This document shows, piece by piece, positions 49,049 through 59,841 of a stretch of DNA of 64,000 nt. The notes below the pieces were generated by a model, which saw only the letters and a program-made list of their open reading frames with translations, did not search any database and was not told where the DNA came from. Location: contig NZ_NPKQ01000001.1 of assembly GCF_008329525.1 (NCBI RefSeq), forward strand, positions 372,001-436,000, read 5' to 3'. Numbering within the stretch: the first letter of the stretch is position 1; each line of letters begins with the position of its first letter. The translations under genes and the position numbers were made by a program. The DNA is from Tardiphaga sp. P9-11 (GTDB taxonomy: Bacteria; Pseudomonadota; Alphaproteobacteria; Rhizobiales; Xanthobacteraceae).

Positions 49049-49065
49049 TAGTAGTGGAGGAACGC

Positions 49066-50046
49066 ATGACTTCAGACGTTTCGCGAAGGTCCCTGCTCGC
49101 GCTCGGCGCAGGCATCGGCGCAAATCTCCTCGCTCCCGGCCTCATCGGCAGCGCATCGGCCAAGGCACCGAAGCTCGGCACGCAGGCGCCCTACTTCCAT
49201 CGCTTCATGCTCGGCAGCGCCGAAGTCACCGTTGTCTCCGACGGACCGCTGCCGCTCGGCGATCCCTCCGGCACCTTCGTCGGCGTGCCGAAGGAAGACG
49301 TGCAGAAGATGCTGACGGATAATTTCCTCAGCAGCAGCAACGTCGTGCTCGAACAGAACGCGCCGATCGTCAACATGGGTGACAGGCTGATCCTGTTCGA
49401 TACCGGCATGGGCACGTCACAACTGTTCGGCAACACCACGGGCCGCCTGCAGAAGAGCATGGCCGAAGCGGGTATCAAGCCGGGGGATATCGACGCCGTG
49501 GTGTGCTCGCACGCCCATATCGATCATATCGGCGGCATCGTCGATGCCAATGACAAGCCGCTGTTTCCCAACGCGCAGGTCTATCTCAGCGAAGAAGACT
49601 TCAAGTTCTGGACCGACGAAGGCAAGCTCGGTTCACCGCTCAAGGATTTCATCGTCCATGCGCGCAAGAACCTGCTGCCGGTGAAAGATCGCCTGGTGTT
49701 CTTCAAGGACGGACAGGAGTTCCTGCCGGGCGTCACCGCCATGCATGCGCCTGGCCATACATTCGGCCACCACATGTTCATGATCCAGTCGGACGGAAAG
49801 TCCTTCGCGTTCCTCGGCGACCTTACCCATCATCAGGTGCTGTTACTGGAGAAGCCGCGGATGGAGTTCGCCTATGACTCCGATCCGAAGATGGCGGCAG
49901 CGACGCGGGTGAAGATGCTCGACATGCTGGCAGCCAACAAGACCGCGGTGATGTCCTATCACTTCGCGTGGCCGGGCTATGGCCATGTGGTCAAATCAGG
50001 CGATGGCTTCCGCTATATCGCCGAGCCGATGGTAATGAATCTCTAG
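49066..50046 (+). CDS. Tat-exported MBL-fold metallohydrolase
   Basis: A 326-residue protein with a twin-arginine signal (SRRSLLALGAGIGANLL, cleavage near SASA) and a metallo-beta-lactamase core: metal motif SHAHIDHIGG, then HAPGHTFGHH and a late YHFAWPGYGH. This HxHxDH variety is typical of lactonases and related hydrolases. The substrate is unknown. ATG 49066 has a GGAGGAA box; the frame back to 49030 lies in the palindromic element. It is convergent with the GGDEF gene. Confidence 0.85.
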   Translation: MTSDVSRRSLLALGAGIGANLLAPGLIGSASAKAPKLGTQAPYFHRFMLGSAEVTVVSDGPLPLGDPSGTFVGVPKEDVQKMLTDNFLSSSNVVLEQNAPIVNMGDRLILFDTGMGTSQLFGNTTGRLQKSMAEAGIKPGDIDAVVCSHAHIDHIGGIVDANDKPLFPNAQVYLSEEDFKFWTDEGKLGSPLKDFIVHARKNLLPVKDRLVFFKDGQEFLPGVTAMHAPGHTFGHHMFMIQSDGKSFAFLGDLTHHQVLLLEKPRMEFAYDSDPKMAAATRVKMLDMLAANKTAVMSYHFAWPGYGHVVKSGDGFRYIAEPMVMNL

Positions 50047-50119
50047 CGGAAATCTTGCGACTTTCCTGCGGCGATCTTGAGACAACGACCGCCGCAGACA
50101 TTCCTGAGCGAACATATCG

Positions 50120-51205
50120 TCACGCCGCGGATGAGGCATCCCTCGCGCGTCTCTCCGCACCGCGTTTGTAGATTCGGAACGTCCCGCGGCCGGCATCCTT
50201 CGCTGCATAGAGCGCCGAGTCGGCCATGGCCGCGAGTTGCGATGACGTGCAATTGTCCGCCAGCGCGATGCCGACCGATGCGCCGACGCGCAACTGTTGC
50301 CCGCGATGATCGATCGGCAGGCCCAACTGCGTGACGATGGCGCGCGCTGTCTCGGAGGCTTCCTCAAATTGCGCGTGGGGTCCCAGTAGAACCGCAAATT
50401 CATCACCGCCAAGGCGTGCGACCAGCTCGGCGCCCGCGCAAATGTTGCGGATACGATTTGCCACGACAGTGAGACAGGCATCGCCGGCGGCATGGCCGAA
50501 GCAGTCATTGACCGGCTTGAATTCATCCAGGTCGATCAGCAACAGCGCGCCGAACGGCTTTGCCTTGCTGGCCGATGCCGCGTCGAACAGCGACAGCCTG
50601 GTTTGAAACTGGCCGCGATTGGCAAGCCCGGTCAGCGTATCGAATTCGGCGAGATAGCGATTGCGGTCCGCGAGAATCTTTTCTTCCGTGATGTCCTGCT
50701 TCATCCCGAAGATACGCACGGCGACCCCATCGACAGACTCGACGGTAGCCGTGATCCTGATCCAGCGCCGGTTACCTTTGAAGGAGACGATTTCCGCATC
50801 GAGGCTGAAGCCAGTGCGATCCTCTATGGCCTTGCTGCGCCGCTTCGTCAGTTCCCTGACGGACTCTTCGGGATAGCAGGCAAGCGCCTGCCCGCGAATC
50901 GGCGTCGAACCGCGCGGCAGATCGAAGATGTCGTAGACAACATCGGTCCAGACCAGCGATTCATCGGAGAGGTCGCATTCCCAGACGCCGATTCGCGCGG
51001 CGGCAGAGGAGCGATCGAAGATCTTCCGGCTATGCGCCAGCGAAGCAGCCTGTTCGTCGATGATGGCTTGCTGGGCTTCGATCTGTGCCTTCAGCTCGGC
51101 GATCAGGACAGCGTCATCCGGAGCGTCCGGCGGCATCGACAAGCGATCTGACATTCTGCGGGCACCCGGTCTTCGTCTCGGAGCTCTTGATAGGATGTTT
51201 TGCAT
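50120..51205 (-). CDS. PAS-GGDEF diguanylate cyclase
   Basis: A 361-residue signalling protein. A coiled-coil-like N-terminal segment (about 33-60) is followed by a PAS domain (about 65-175) ending in GMKQDITEEK, then a GGDEF domain (about 185-345) with the intact active site ARLGGDEFAVLL. It should make cyclic-di-GMP from GTP. The usual RxxD inhibitory site five residues upstream of the signature is not present (AGAE), so product inhibition by that route is unlikely. No transmembrane segment is seen. Met18 is an alternative start. Confidence 0.9.
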   Translation of the reverse strand: MQNILSRAPRRRPGARRMSDRLSMPPDAPDDAVLIAELKAQIEAQQAIIDEQAASLAHSRKIFDRSSAAARIGVWECDLSDESLVWTDVVYDIFDLPRGSTPIRGQALACYPEESVRELTKRRSKAIEDRTGFSLDAEIVSFKGNRRWIRITATVESVDGVAVRIFGMKQDITEEKILADRNRYLAEFDTLTGLANRGQFQTRLSLFDAASASKAKPFGALLLIDLDEFKPVNDCFGHAAGDACLTVVANRIRNICAGAELVARLGGDEFAVLLGPHAQFEEASETARAIVTQLGLPIDHRGQQLRVGASVGIALADNCTSSQLAAMADSALYAAKDAGRGTFRIYKRGAERRARDASSAA

Positions 51206-51340
51206 GACGTGTTTAAGATTTCCTACGCCGTTGGCCGACTTCAGCCAAAATCGGCATACGTTACCGCTCCACTTCGTTCACTGATTGTTCTTGATATGAA
51301 AGCAACCTTAGGTTAGGCTCTCATCTCGAATGAGGGCGGC

Positions 51341-52879
51341 ATGGTTCAACGTGTTTCCACCGTAGCCTTTGAGGGGATCGAGGCCCGCGCGGTCGACGTG
51401 CAGGTTCAGGTCGTGCCCGGTCTGCCGAACTTCCTCATCGTTGGCCTGCCCGACAAGGCGGTGTCCGAAGCGCGCGAACGGGTCCGCGCTGCGCTGGTCG
51501 CCTCCGGTCTGGCACTGCCGGCGCGGCGGATCATCGTCAATCTCGCACCGGCAGACCTGCCGAAGGAAGGCAGCCATTATGATCTGCCAATTGCGTTGGG
51601 ACTAATGGCTGCGATCGGCGCAATTCCGCCGGATGCATTGGCAGGCTTCACCGTGCTCGGCGAACTCGGTCTCGATGGCTCGCTCGCGCCGGTGGCCGGC
51701 GTGCTGCCCGCTGCCATCGGTGCCAATGCACGCGATGAAGGCCTGATCTGCCCGGCCGCCTGTGGCGCGGAAGCCGCCTGGGCCAGTCCCGATATCCAGA
51801 TCATCGCGGCGACGTCGCTGATCCAGATCGCCAATCACTTCAAGGGCACGCAGGTTTTGTCGCGACCGCAGCCGAAGATTCATGCGCGCGAGGAGACGCC
51901 GCTGGATCTGCGCGACATCAAGGGACAGGAAAGCGCCAAGCGCGCGCTCGAGATTGCTGCCGCCGGCGGCCATCATCTACTGATGGCGGGATCACCAGGT
52001 TCCGGCAAATCGATGCTGGCGGCACGGCTGCCATCGATCCTGCCACCGCTATCGCCGGCGGAACTCCTCGAAGTCTCGATGATCGCGTCGGTGGCCGGCG
52101 AGATCAAGGACGGCGCACTCACCGCGCGGCGGCCGTTCCGTGCACCGCATCACTCGGCCAGTATGGCGGCACTCACAGGCGGCGGGTTGCGTGCACGACC
52201 CGGAGAGATTTCGCTGGCGCATCAAGGCGTGCTGTTTCTCGATGAACTGCCGGAGTTTGATCCGCGCGTGCTGGATTCGCTGCGTGCACCACTGGAAAAT
52301 GGCGAGGTCGCGGTGTCGCGCGCTAACCACCGTGTCACCTATCCCGCGCGCTTTATGCTTGTCGCAGCAATGAATCCATGCCGTTGCGGCCACGCATTCG
52401 AGCCGGGCTTCTCCTGCAAGCGTGGCCGCATCGATCGCTGCACGTCTGACTATCAATCGCGCATCTCCGGCCCCTTGATGGACCGCATCGACCTGCGGAT
52501 CGAAGTGCCGGCGGTAACCGCGGCAGATCTCATTCTGCCGCCACCGTCGGAAGGTTCCGCCGAAGTCGCGGCGCGCGTCGCTGCTGCACGCGATCTCCAG
52601 ACCATGCGCTATGCCGCGGCGGGATTGCCAGGCACCCACACCAATGCTTCCGCACCGGCCTCGGTGCTGGAAACCGTGGCACAGCCAGATGCGCAGGGAC
52701 TGACGCTGCTGCGCGATGCCGCCGAGACGATGCGGCTGACCGCGCGCGGCTATCATCGCGTGCTGCGCGTGGCGCGAACACTGGCGGATCTGGACGGCGC
52801 GGAGAAAATCGGGCGGCTGCATCTGGCCGAGGCATTGTCTTACCGCGCGCTGGCGGAAGACGTTCGCCGCGCGGCCTGA
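51341..52879 (+). CDS. comM: YifB/ComM-family Mg-chelatase-like AAA+ ATPase
   Basis: A 512-residue ATPase. The N-terminal Lon-S16-like domain opens with VSTVAFEGIEARAVDVQV. The Walker A is AGSPGSGKSMLAAR, the Walker B LFLDELPEFD, and a small Cys-containing motif (PCRCGH) and C-terminal helical lid follow. ComM is a helicase that extends heteroduplex during natural transformation in gamma-proteobacteria; a role here is inferred. It stands alone, divergent from the GGDEF gene. Confidence 0.9.
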   Translation: MVQRVSTVAFEGIEARAVDVQVQVVPGLPNFLIVGLPDKAVSEARERVRAALVASGLALPARRIIVNLAPADLPKEGSHYDLPIALGLMAAIGAIPPDALAGFTVLGELGLDGSLAPVAGVLPAAIGANARDEGLICPAACGAEAAWASPDIQIIAATSLIQIANHFKGTQVLSRPQPKIHAREETPLDLRDIKGQESAKRALEIAAAGGHHLLMAGSPGSGKSMLAARLPSILPPLSPAELLEVSMIASVAGEIKDGALTARRPFRAPHHSASMAALTGGGLRARPGEISLAHQGVLFLDELPEFDPRVLDSLRAPLENGEVAVSRANHRVTYPARFMLVAAMNPCRCGHAFEPGFSCKRGRIDRCTSDYQSRISGPLMDRIDLRIEVPAVTAADLILPPPSEGSAEVAARVAAARDLQTMRYAAAGLPGTHTNASAPASVLETVAQPDAQGLTLLRDAAETMRLTARGYHRVLRVARTLADLDGAEKIGRLHLAEALSYRALAEDVRRAA

Positions 52880-52986
52880 CGTCTTGTCTTCACCGCTGAT
52901 GTGGGCGTCAACGCGATAGTAACGAGTTTTGTTTACGCTCTGCTCACCATAATCCCGTGTTACGGGGCCAGGGCGAGTACCGTGTC

Positions 52987-53457
52987 ATGTTGCGTTTCAA
53001 GATTTTGGCCTCAACGATCCCTTTGGCGCTGGCGGCTTTTCTTGCCCGCGGCGATCTCGTGACCGGCACGCACCCCTGCATCTCCACCGGTGAGACCACC
53101 GTCCAGATCGCCGCCATGCCGTGGCAGGCGCAATCGCACGTCAGCTTCACTGACGATCCCTTGCAGGCAACCGTCCGTGTGCAGATCGTCGATAGCGCCG
53201 AGACCGCCGACTTCGTCGTGCTCGACGATGTCGACGCAGCGGAACCCGATGCCTGTCCCGTCACGGCCGCGACGCGCTTCATCGGCATTGCCGACACACC
53301 GGCGACGTCTGAGCCCGTCATCTACCTGTCAGAGCAGGGCGACGCCGACTACCGGATCTTCGTGAAGTCACGCAGCTTCACAGTGCGCGATGCGGCAGCA
53401 TTGATCGTCAGCGCCCACAGTCGCAGCCCGGCGCGGATGGCGGCGGCCAGCCTCTAA
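52987..53457 (+). CDS. Secreted hypothetical protein
   Basis: A 156-residue protein with a Sec signal (RFKILASTIPLALAAFLA) and two cysteines in the mature part (Cys31-region PCIST and DACPV) that could pair in the periplasm. I do not recognise the family; similar proteins occur next to this kinase in relatives. No catalytic motif is evident. The start at 52957 would add ten residues before the signal, so ATG 52987 is chosen. Confidence 0.65.
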   Translation: MLRFKILASTIPLALAAFLARGDLVTGTHPCISTGETTVQIAAMPWQAQSHVSFTDDPLQATVRVQIVDSAETADFVVLDDVDAAEPDACPVTAATRFIGIADTPATSEPVIYLSEQGDADYRIFVKSRSFTVRDAAALIVSAHSRSPARMAAASL

Positions 53458-53571
53458 AGCACGAATTAACGCTTCATTAATCATGTCTGCGCCGGCAGAT
53501 TCAAAGCCACGGCCACGCAAGCACTTGGCAACAACATATCCGCATTGTCTCCGACATCCGCGGTCGCCTGA

Positions 53572-55878
53572 TTGCGGGTGTCGTCGCGTGCAATTGCGAG
53601 CCTTGATGTGACCAAGCCGGAGTACCGATCTGTGGCGAAGGGTGTATTCCGGATCAAGGTCTACTTCCGCCGCTTCACGCGCCGTTTTCCATGGCTTGCT
53701 TTCGTCATCCGCTCCCTCGTGATGTTCTCGGCTGCCTTCGGTGGCGCCTATGGTTTCATCTCAGCTTCGACTTCGAAAGACTCTGGGTACGACCCGCACG
53801 CTTTTGCGATCGGCGCCAGCTTCCTGTTCGCGCTGGCCTGTGTCGCCCTGGCAACCATGAGCATCCGCATGCGCTTCATGGGCAAGCGGATGCGCAAACT
53901 GACTGCGCATAACGAAGCCCTGGTCGATCGAAACTGGGAATTGAAGGAAGCCGAAGAGCGCGCGCGCAGCTTGTTCGAAGCGCAAGGCGATCTGATCGTG
54001 ATCCGCAACAACGAAGGCTGCATCACCTTCGTCAACGATGCTTATTGTGCGCTGGCGGAACGATCGCGCGAGATATTGCTCGGAAGCCGTTTCGAGCTCA
54101 CGCTGCTGGAGCAGGGCGACATCGCCAATGAGTCGAATGGCACCAGCATACACGATCAAAAGATCGCCACAGCGACCGGGCCGCGCTGGATCGCCTGGCG
54201 CGAAGGTCTGGTGCGGATCGATGCAGGCCAGCCCGCCGAATTGCAATGCGTCGGCCGCGATGTCACCGACCGTACCCAGACCGAGCGCGCCCTTGGTGAA
54301 GCGCGCGATCATGCCAATGCCGCCAACCGCGCCAAGTCACGTTTCCTGGCCATGGCGTCCCATGAAATCCGCACGCCACTGAACGGCATTCTAGGCATGA
54401 GCGGCTTGCTGCTCGATACGCCGCTGACGCCCGAACAGATCACTTACGCCAAAGCCGTGAAGACATCCGGCGATGCGCTGCTGTCGCTGATCGAGGAGCT
54501 CTTGGATTACTCCAAGATCGAGGCCGGTAAGATCGATCTGGAACATCGGCCCTTTGCACTCGCTGGATTGATCGAGGACATCACGGAATTGCTGGCGCCG
54601 CGCGCGCAGGCCCGCAATATCGAGATCGCCGCCTATATCGACGAGCGACTCCCGTTGACGGTCATGGGCGATGCAGCGCGATTACGCCAGGTACTGCTCA
54701 ATCTCGCCGGCAATGCCATCAAGTTCACAGCGACGGGCGGCGTAGCGCTGATCGTCGAGCCCGGCATCTGGCCGAACGAAATCTCTTTCCTGGTACGCGA
54801 TACCGGCATCGGCATCGCGCCGGATGCACAGCAGCGCATTTTCCACGAATTCGAACAGGCAGACGAGGGCACTGCGCGCCACTATGGCGGAACCGGTCTT
54901 GGCCTCAGCATCAGCGAGCGCATCGTCAAGCGCATGAACGGCCGCATTACACTTGAAAGCAAGCTCGGCGCCGGTTCAACCTTTGGAGTCTTGATCCCGC
55001 TTGCCGCATCCGACAGCGGCACCGCGACCTTTGTGGCACCCGATCTCACCGACCTTTCGGTGATGCTGGTGGCGCCGCAAACCATCGAGGCCTCGCTGAC
55101 GGCCTTGCGACTCGGGCGCTGGGGGGCACAGACCTGCACCGTGTCCGATCTCGCCGTCGCGCAAGCACTGCTGCCTGAGCGTTCGTGGCATGCCGTCATG
55201 ATCGATCGCGCTCTTGGCGCGGAAGCTTCCGAACGCCTTGCCAACGCTGCGATTTCGCACGCGCTGCGGCGGATCGTCATGTTCACGCCTGCGATGCGTC
55301 ATGAATTGCAGCCCGCGGCGCCGAGCGCTTTCACCGGCTATCTGGTGAAACCGCTACGTGCTGCCTCGCTCGCTGCGCGCCTGACATTGCAGACCGACTC
55401 ACCGGCGATCTCCGCCGATGATCTGCAGGAACATGATCTCGTCGCACCGGCATCGGCAGAGGCGACGGCACGCGGCCTTTCGATTCTCGTTGCCGAAGAC
55501 AATGAGATCAACGCACTGCTGATGCGCTCGCTGCTGACGCGACTTGGCCACAAGCCCGTCGTTACTACCAATGGCGATGAGGCGCTGGAATCTTGGCTCG
55601 CCTCCGACGCCGCCGGCACGCCCTATGATCTCGTCCTGATGGATATCCAGATGCCGAAGCTCGACGGCATCGAGACTACCAAACGCATTCGCGCGCGCGA
55701 GGCCGGTCAGCGCGTCAGGCGCACGCCGATCCTCGCACTCACTGCAAACGCGCTGGTGGAAGATCGCTACGCCTGTTTCGAGGCCGGCATGGACGGCTTC
55801 CTGATGAAGCCGCTGGATCGCGATAAACTCGCCGAAGCCCTCAAGGGACTTGCTACATCGCGGCATATCGCCGCCTAG
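53572..55878 (+). CDS. Hybrid sensor histidine kinase/response regulator
   Basis: A 768-residue membrane sensor. Two transmembrane segments lie at about 42-65 and 80-97, followed by a short coiled coil (about 105-135), a PAS domain (about 135-240), HisKA with the phosphoacceptor in [12 protein letters not shown], and HATPase with N and G boxes ([26 protein letters not shown]). A degenerate receiver-like region without an obvious Asp pocket spans about 500-600, and a C-terminal receiver carries AEDNEIN, LMDIQMP and the later Lys in LMKPLD. The start is uncertain: TTG 53572 lacks a clear ribosome binding site and later GTG codons are possible. Partner and signal unknown. Confidence 0.88.
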   Translation: MRVSSRAIASLDVTKPEYRSVAKGVFRIKVYFRRFTRRFPWLAFVIRSLVMFSAAFGGAYGFISASTSKDSGYDPHAFAIGASFLFALACVALATMSIRMRFMGKRMRKLTAHNEALVDRNWELKEAEERARSLFEAQGDLIVIRNNEGCITFVNDAYCALAERSREILLGSRFELTLLEQGDIANESNGTSIHDQKIATATGPRWIAWREGLVRIDAGQPAELQCVGRDVTDRTQTERALGEARDHANAANRAKSRFLAMASHEIRTPLNGILGMSGLLLDTPLTPEQITYAKAVKTSGDALLSLIEELLDYSKIEAGKIDLEHRPFALAGLIEDITELLAPRAQARNIEIAAYIDERLPLTVMGDAARLRQVLLNLAGNAIKFTATGGVALIVEPGIWPNEISFLVRDTGIGIAPDAQQRIFHEFEQADEGTARHYGGTGLGLSISERIVKRMNGRITLESKLGAGSTFGVLIPLAASDSGTATFVAPDLTDLSVMLVAPQTIEASLTALRLGRWGAQTCTVSDLAVAQALLPERSWHAVMIDRALGAEASERLANAAISHALRRIVMFTPAMRHELQPAAPSAFTGYLVKPLRAASLAARLTLQTDSPAISADDLQEHDLVAPASAEATARGLSILVAEDNEINALLMRSLLTRLGHKPVVTTNGDEALESWLASDAAGTPYDLVLMDIQMPKLDGIETTKRIRAREAGQRVRRTPILALTANALVEDRYACFEAGMDGFLMKPLDRDKLAEALKGLATSRHIAA

Positions 55879-55964
55879 CTCCACTCTCGCTGTCATACCC
55901 CCGCAACACGCCCGTCACACGGCTGTTGAGCGCCCGTGATGTCTGGTGCGGATAGGCCGCATCG

Positions 55965-56963
55965 ATGATTCGCGTGATGCCGCGGCACAAGGCGATTGAG
56001 TTGGGGATGGCCATGCACGGCAACGAACTGGTGCGACCGAAGCAGGGTTTCATGCAGATGTTGCGGCCCCAGAACATGAGCGCCGCCGCGCAGACTGCGA
56101 TCACCTGGTTCAAGCCGCCGCTGCATCTCCATCCCGCCAACGGCATTCCGATCGCCACGAGTACGCTGGGTCGGATGGGCCCGCTCGAAGTTCGCCTCGC
56201 GCAGGACAAGCGCGACGTGAAGCGCGCGCAGCGCCTGCGCTATAAGGTATTCTACAAGAACGGCACCGCGATCGCCGACGCGGCCACCATGCTGGCACGC
56301 CGTGACAAGGATGCATTCGACAAAATCTGCGATCACCTTCTCGTCGTCGATCACGATGCCAAGCCCACGCTATCAGGCAAACAGCCGGTGGTCGGCACCT
56401 ATCGCCTGCTACGCCATGAGGCAGCCATGCAGAACGGAGGCTTTTATACCGATAGCGAATTCGATCTGTCGGGGATGATCGAGCGCCATGCGGGTCTGCG
56501 CTTTCTCGAACTCGGTCGCTCCTGCGTGCTGCCGCGCTACCGCAACAAGCGCACCGTCGAATTGCTGTGGCAGGGCATCTGGAGCTATGTGCGACAGAAC
56601 AAGTTTGACGTCATGATCGGTTGCGCCAGCTTTGAAGGCACCGATCCGGATCGTCTGGCATTGCCGCTGTCGTTCCTGCACCACAATGCGCGCGCGCCCG
56701 AAGCCTGGCGCGCCCGCGCGCATCCGTCGCGCTATGTCGAAATGAACCGGATGGCCGCCGATGCCATCGACACCAAGGCGGCGCTCCGTGCGCTGCCACC
56801 GCTGATCAAGGGCTATCTTCGCATCGGCGCCATGATTGGCGATGGCGCCGTGATCGATCATCAGTTCGGCACCACCGATGTCCTGATCGTGATGCCGGTG
56901 ACCTCGATCGGCGCCCGCTATATCGAGCACTTCAGCACGGACGCCTCACGCCACGCGGCGTAA
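55965..56963 (+). CDS. olsB: Ornithine acyltransferase OlsB-like GNAT protein
   Basis: A 332-residue acetyltransferase-fold protein. The segments VGTYRLLR, GGFYTDSEFDLS, LELGRSCVLPRYR and GCASFEGTDPDRLALPLSFLHH match OlsB, which acylates L-ornithine from 3-hydroxyacyl-ACP in ornithine-lipid synthesis. The N-terminal 40-50 residues are extra, so a later in-frame Met (about 16 or 30) may be the true start. OlsA is not adjacent. Hemolysin-like relatives of the same family are a lesser possibility. Confidence 0.85.
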   Translation: MIRVMPRHKAIELGMAMHGNELVRPKQGFMQMLRPQNMSAAAQTAITWFKPPLHLHPANGIPIATSTLGRMGPLEVRLAQDKRDVKRAQRLRYKVFYKNGTAIADAATMLARRDKDAFDKICDHLLVVDHDAKPTLSGKQPVVGTYRLLRHEAAMQNGGFYTDSEFDLSGMIERHAGLRFLELGRSCVLPRYRNKRTVELLWQGIWSYVRQNKFDVMIGCASFEGTDPDRLALPLSFLHHNARAPEAWRARAHPSRYVEMNRMAADAIDTKAALRALPPLIKGYLRIGAMIGDGAVIDHQFGTTDVLIVMPVTSIGARYIEHFSTDASRHAA

Positions 56964-56967
56964 TCGC

Positions 56968-57921
56968 CTACAGCCGACGCAGCGCGACGTTCTCCACCAC
57001 GTGGTCCGCGCCCTTTTTCAGGATCAGCGTCGCGCGCGGGCGCGTCGGCAGGATATTGTCTTCGAGGTTGGCCAGATTGGTGCGCTCCCAGATCGCCAGC
57101 GCCGTCGCCGTCGCTTCTTCGTCCGACAGCAGCGCGTAGCGATTGAAATAGGATCGCGGATCGTGGAATGCGGTGTCGCGCAGCGCCAGGAAGCGACGCA
57201 CATACCAGTCGCGCAGCACTGGTTCATCGGCGTCGATATAGACCGAGAAATCGAAGAAGTCGGACACCACAGGCACCGCCTTGCCGTCACGCGGCAAGCG
57301 GCCGGTTTGCAACACGTTGACGCCTTCGACGATCAGGATGTCGGGCTGGTCGACCTCGACCCACTTGTTTGGAACCACGTCGTAAGTGAGATGCGAATAC
57401 ACCGGCGCGCGGACGGCGTTGCGGCCGGCTTTGATGTCACTGAGAAACTGCAGCAGCGTCGGCAGATCGTAGCTTTCGGGAAAGCCCTTCTTCTGCATGA
57501 TACCTTCGCGCTCGAGCACCGCATTCGGATAGAGAAAGCCGTCGGTGGTGACGAGATCGACTTTCGGGCGCGGCGACCACCTTGCGAGCAGTGCCTGCAG
57601 CACGCGGGCGGTGGTCGACTTGCCGACAGCCACCGACCCGGCGACGCCGATGATATACGGCATCTTGCGATCCTCGATGCCGAGGAATTTGCGCTGCGCG
57701 TAGTACAGACGTTGCGTCGCCGTGACATAGATCGAGAGCAGGCGGGACAGCGGGAGATAGATTTCTTCGACCTCGCGCAGGTCAAGGCGATCATACATCG
57801 AACGCAGGGCGGCGATCTCGCCGGCCTCCAGCGTCATCGGCGTATCGTCGCGCAGTTTGGCCCACTGCTCGCGCGAAAAGTTCCGATAGGGATTGTATTG
57901 TTGGTCTGCCCGCATATCCAT
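56968..57921 (-). CDS. coaA: Pantothenate kinase, type I
   Basis: A 317-residue kinase that phosphorylates pantothenate in coenzyme A synthesis. The P-loop is [24 protein letters not shown], the pantothenate pocket segment and [13 protein letters not shown] are typical of CoaA. Met21 of the open frame (57921) is the usual N-terminus. It lies about 28 bp after hisE on the same strand, an alphaproteobacterial hisE-coaA arrangement. Confidence 0.96.
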   Translation of the reverse strand: MDMRADQQYNPYRNFSREQWAKLRDDTPMTLEAGEIAALRSMYDRLDLREVEEIYLPLSRLLSIYVTATQRLYYAQRKFLGIEDRKMPYIIGVAGSVAVGKSTTARVLQALLARWSPRPKVDLVTTDGFLYPNAVLEREGIMQKKGFPESYDLPTLLQFLSDIKAGRNAVRAPVYSHLTYDVVPNKWVEVDQPDILIVEGVNVLQTGRLPRDGKAVPVVSDFFDFSVYIDADEPVLRDWYVRRFLALRDTAFHDPRSYFNRYALLSDEEATATALAIWERTNLANLEDNILPTRPRATLILKKGADHVVENVALRRL

Positions 57922-57949
57922 GAAGCGGTCCCCGTGTTGATCTATGTTG

Positions 57950-58270
57950 CTACTCGCTCTTGCGCGAAGCCTTCTCTTCAAGTCCGGACATATTGGTGCG
58001 CAGTCCGAGCGCAGTCTCGACTTCCTGGATCGTCACGCCGCGCGCCTTCAGCAGCACGAGCAGATGAAACAGCAGGTCGGCACTTTCATTGATCAGATTG
58101 GTGCGATCGTTCTCGACCGCCGCGATCACTGTCTCGACGGCCTCTTCGCCGAATTTCTTGGCGCAATGCTCGGCGCCCTTGTCGAGCAGCTTGCGGGTAT
58201 AGGACGCGTCGCCACCCGCCGCCGCGCGGGCGTCGATGGTGTCGGCGAGATCGTGAAGCGTAAAAGCCAT
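57950..58270 (-). CDS. hisE: Phosphoribosyl-ATP pyrophosphatase
   Basis: A 106-residue MazG-fold enzyme, second step of histidine synthesis. [19 protein letters not shown] with its metal-binding acidic residues and the helical C-terminus are diagnostic. It follows hisF by about 63 bp on the same strand. HisI is separate and not in the window. Confidence 0.96.
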   Translation of the reverse strand: MAFTLHDLADTIDARAAAGGDASYTRKLLDKGAEHCAKKFGEEAVETVIAAVENDRTNLINESADLLFHLLVLLKARGVTIQEVETALGLRTNMSGLEEKASRKSE

Positions 58271-58333
58271 TTCGGCGCCTTGTTGGCTGGGCAGCGCGAA
58301 CTCCTGCCAGACTTTGACTTACGGGTCGAGTGA

Positions 58334-59095
58334 CTAGGGGTCGAGCCGCATCGGCAGCCCGGCCCGGACCATATGATCCTTGGCCTCGCGAATGGTAAAT
58401 TCCCCGAAGTGAAAAATCGAGGCCGCCAGCACCGCAGTGGCGTGGCCGCTCCTGATACCTTCAACCAGATGGTCGAGATTACCGACGCCCCCCGAGGCGA
58501 TGACCGGTACGCCGACGCTGTCGGCGATGGCCCGGGTCAGTTCGATATCGAAGCCGGAGCGGGTGCCGTCGCGGTCCATCGAAGTGAGCAGGATTTCACC
58601 GGCACCGAGTGACACGACTTCCTGGGCAAATTCGATAGCATCGATGCCGGTCGACTTGCGACCGCCATGGGTAAATATCTCCCAGCGCGAGCCGGACCGT
58701 TTGGCGTCGATGGCGACCACGATGCACTGGTCGCCGAATTTCTCGGCGGCTTCCTTGACGAACTGCTTGTTAGCGACTGCCGCAGAGTTGATCGAGACCT
58801 TGTCAGCACCAGCGCGTAACAACGTCTTGATATCGTCCACCGTCCGCACACCACCACCGACCGTCAGCGGCATGAAGCAGGCTTCGGCGGTCCGACGCAC
58901 CACATCCATCATGGTACCGCGGTTTTCGTGGGTGGCGTTGATGTCGAGGAAAGTGAGTTCGTCGGCGCCAGCGGCATCATAGGCGATCGCCGCCTCGACG
59001 GGATCGCCGGCATCGCGCAGGTCGACGAAGTTGACGCCCTTGACCACACGTCCGTCCTTGACGTCGAGGCAGGGAATCACGCGCACCTTGAACAT
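58334..59095 (-). CDS. hisF: Imidazole glycerol phosphate synthase cyclase subunit
   Basis: A 253-residue TIM barrel that closes the imidazole ring. The first catalytic Asp is in [14 protein letters not shown] (7-20), and the second in the strand [14 protein letters not shown]. Phosphate loops TVGGGVRT and [11 protein letters not shown] are intact. It works with HisH, encoded upstream. Confidence 0.97.
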   Translation of the reverse strand: MFKVRVIPCLDVKDGRVVKGVNFVDLRDAGDPVEAAIAYDAAGADELTFLDINATHENRGTMMDVVRRTAEACFMPLTVGGGVRTVDDIKTLLRAGADKVSINSAAVANKQFVKEAAEKFGDQCIVVAIDAKRSGSRWEIFTHGGRKSTGIDAIEFAQEVVSLGAGEILLTSMDRDGTRSGFDIELTRAIADSVGVPVIASGGVGNLDHLVEGIRSGHATAVLAASIFHFGEFTIREAKDHMVRAGLPMRLDP

Positions 59096-59103
59096 ACCAG
59101 CTC

Positions 59104-59841
59104 CTATGCCGCCCGTGACTGCTTGATCAAAGCGAGCGCTTCCGCCGGATCGAGCCGACCGTCATAGAGCGCACGGCCGGAGATCGCGCCTTCGAGTTTC
59201 CTGGCACGCGGCTCCAGCATCGCTTTCACGTCCTCTATGGAAGCAAAGCCGCCCGAGGCGATGACGGGAATCGAGATCGCGTTGGCGAGTTCGATGGTGG
59301 CATCGAGATTAAGCCCCTTGAGCAAACCGTCGCGCGCGATGTCGGTGAAGATAATGGCGGCGACGCCGGCATCTTCAAAGCGTTGCGCGATTTCCAGCGC
59401 GGTGACGGTCGAGGTCTCTGCCCAGCCTTCGACTGCGACCTTTCCAGCGCGGGCGTCGAGGCCGACGGCAACCTTGCCTGGAAATTTCTTCGCGGCTTCC
59501 TTCACCAAAGCGGGATCGCGCACCGCGGCGGTACCGATGATCACGCGGGTAATGCCCTTGGAGAGCCAGGCCTCCACCGTCTTGAGATCACGAATGCCAC
59601 CACCGAGCTGCACCGGCATCTTGACGGTCGCGAGCATCGACTCCACAGCCTGCGCATTTATCGGCTTGCCGGCAAAGGCACCGTCGAGATCGACGACATG
59701 GAGATATTCGAAGCCCTGCGTCTCGAAGTCGCGCGCCTGTGCGGCGGGATCGAGGTTGAACACAGTGGCGCGCGCCATGTCGCCCTGTTCGAGGCGAACG
59801 CACTGGCCGTTTTTCAGATCGATGGCAGGAAAGAGAATCAC
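59104..59841 (-). CDS. hisA: ProFAR isomerase
   Basis: A 245-residue TIM barrel of histidine synthesis (fourth step). [18 protein letters not shown] holds the catalytic Asp, with [22 protein letters not shown] and [11 protein letters not shown] as the other barrel motifs. The GTG at 59841 overlaps the hisH stop as GTGA and is a better start than the ATG three codons upstream, which lies inside hisH. Confidence 0.95.
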   Translation of the reverse strand: MILFPAIDLKNGQCVRLEQGDMARATVFNLDPAAQARDFETQGFEYLHVVDLDGAFAGKPINAQAVESMLATVKMPVQLGGGIRDLKTVEAWLSKGITRVIIGTAAVRDPALVKEAAKKFPGKVAVGLDARAGKVAVEGWAETSTVTALEIAQRFEDAGVAAIIFTDIARDGLLKGLNLDATIELANAISIPVIASGGFASIEDVKAMLEPRARKLEGAISGRALYDGRLDPAEALALIKQSRAA

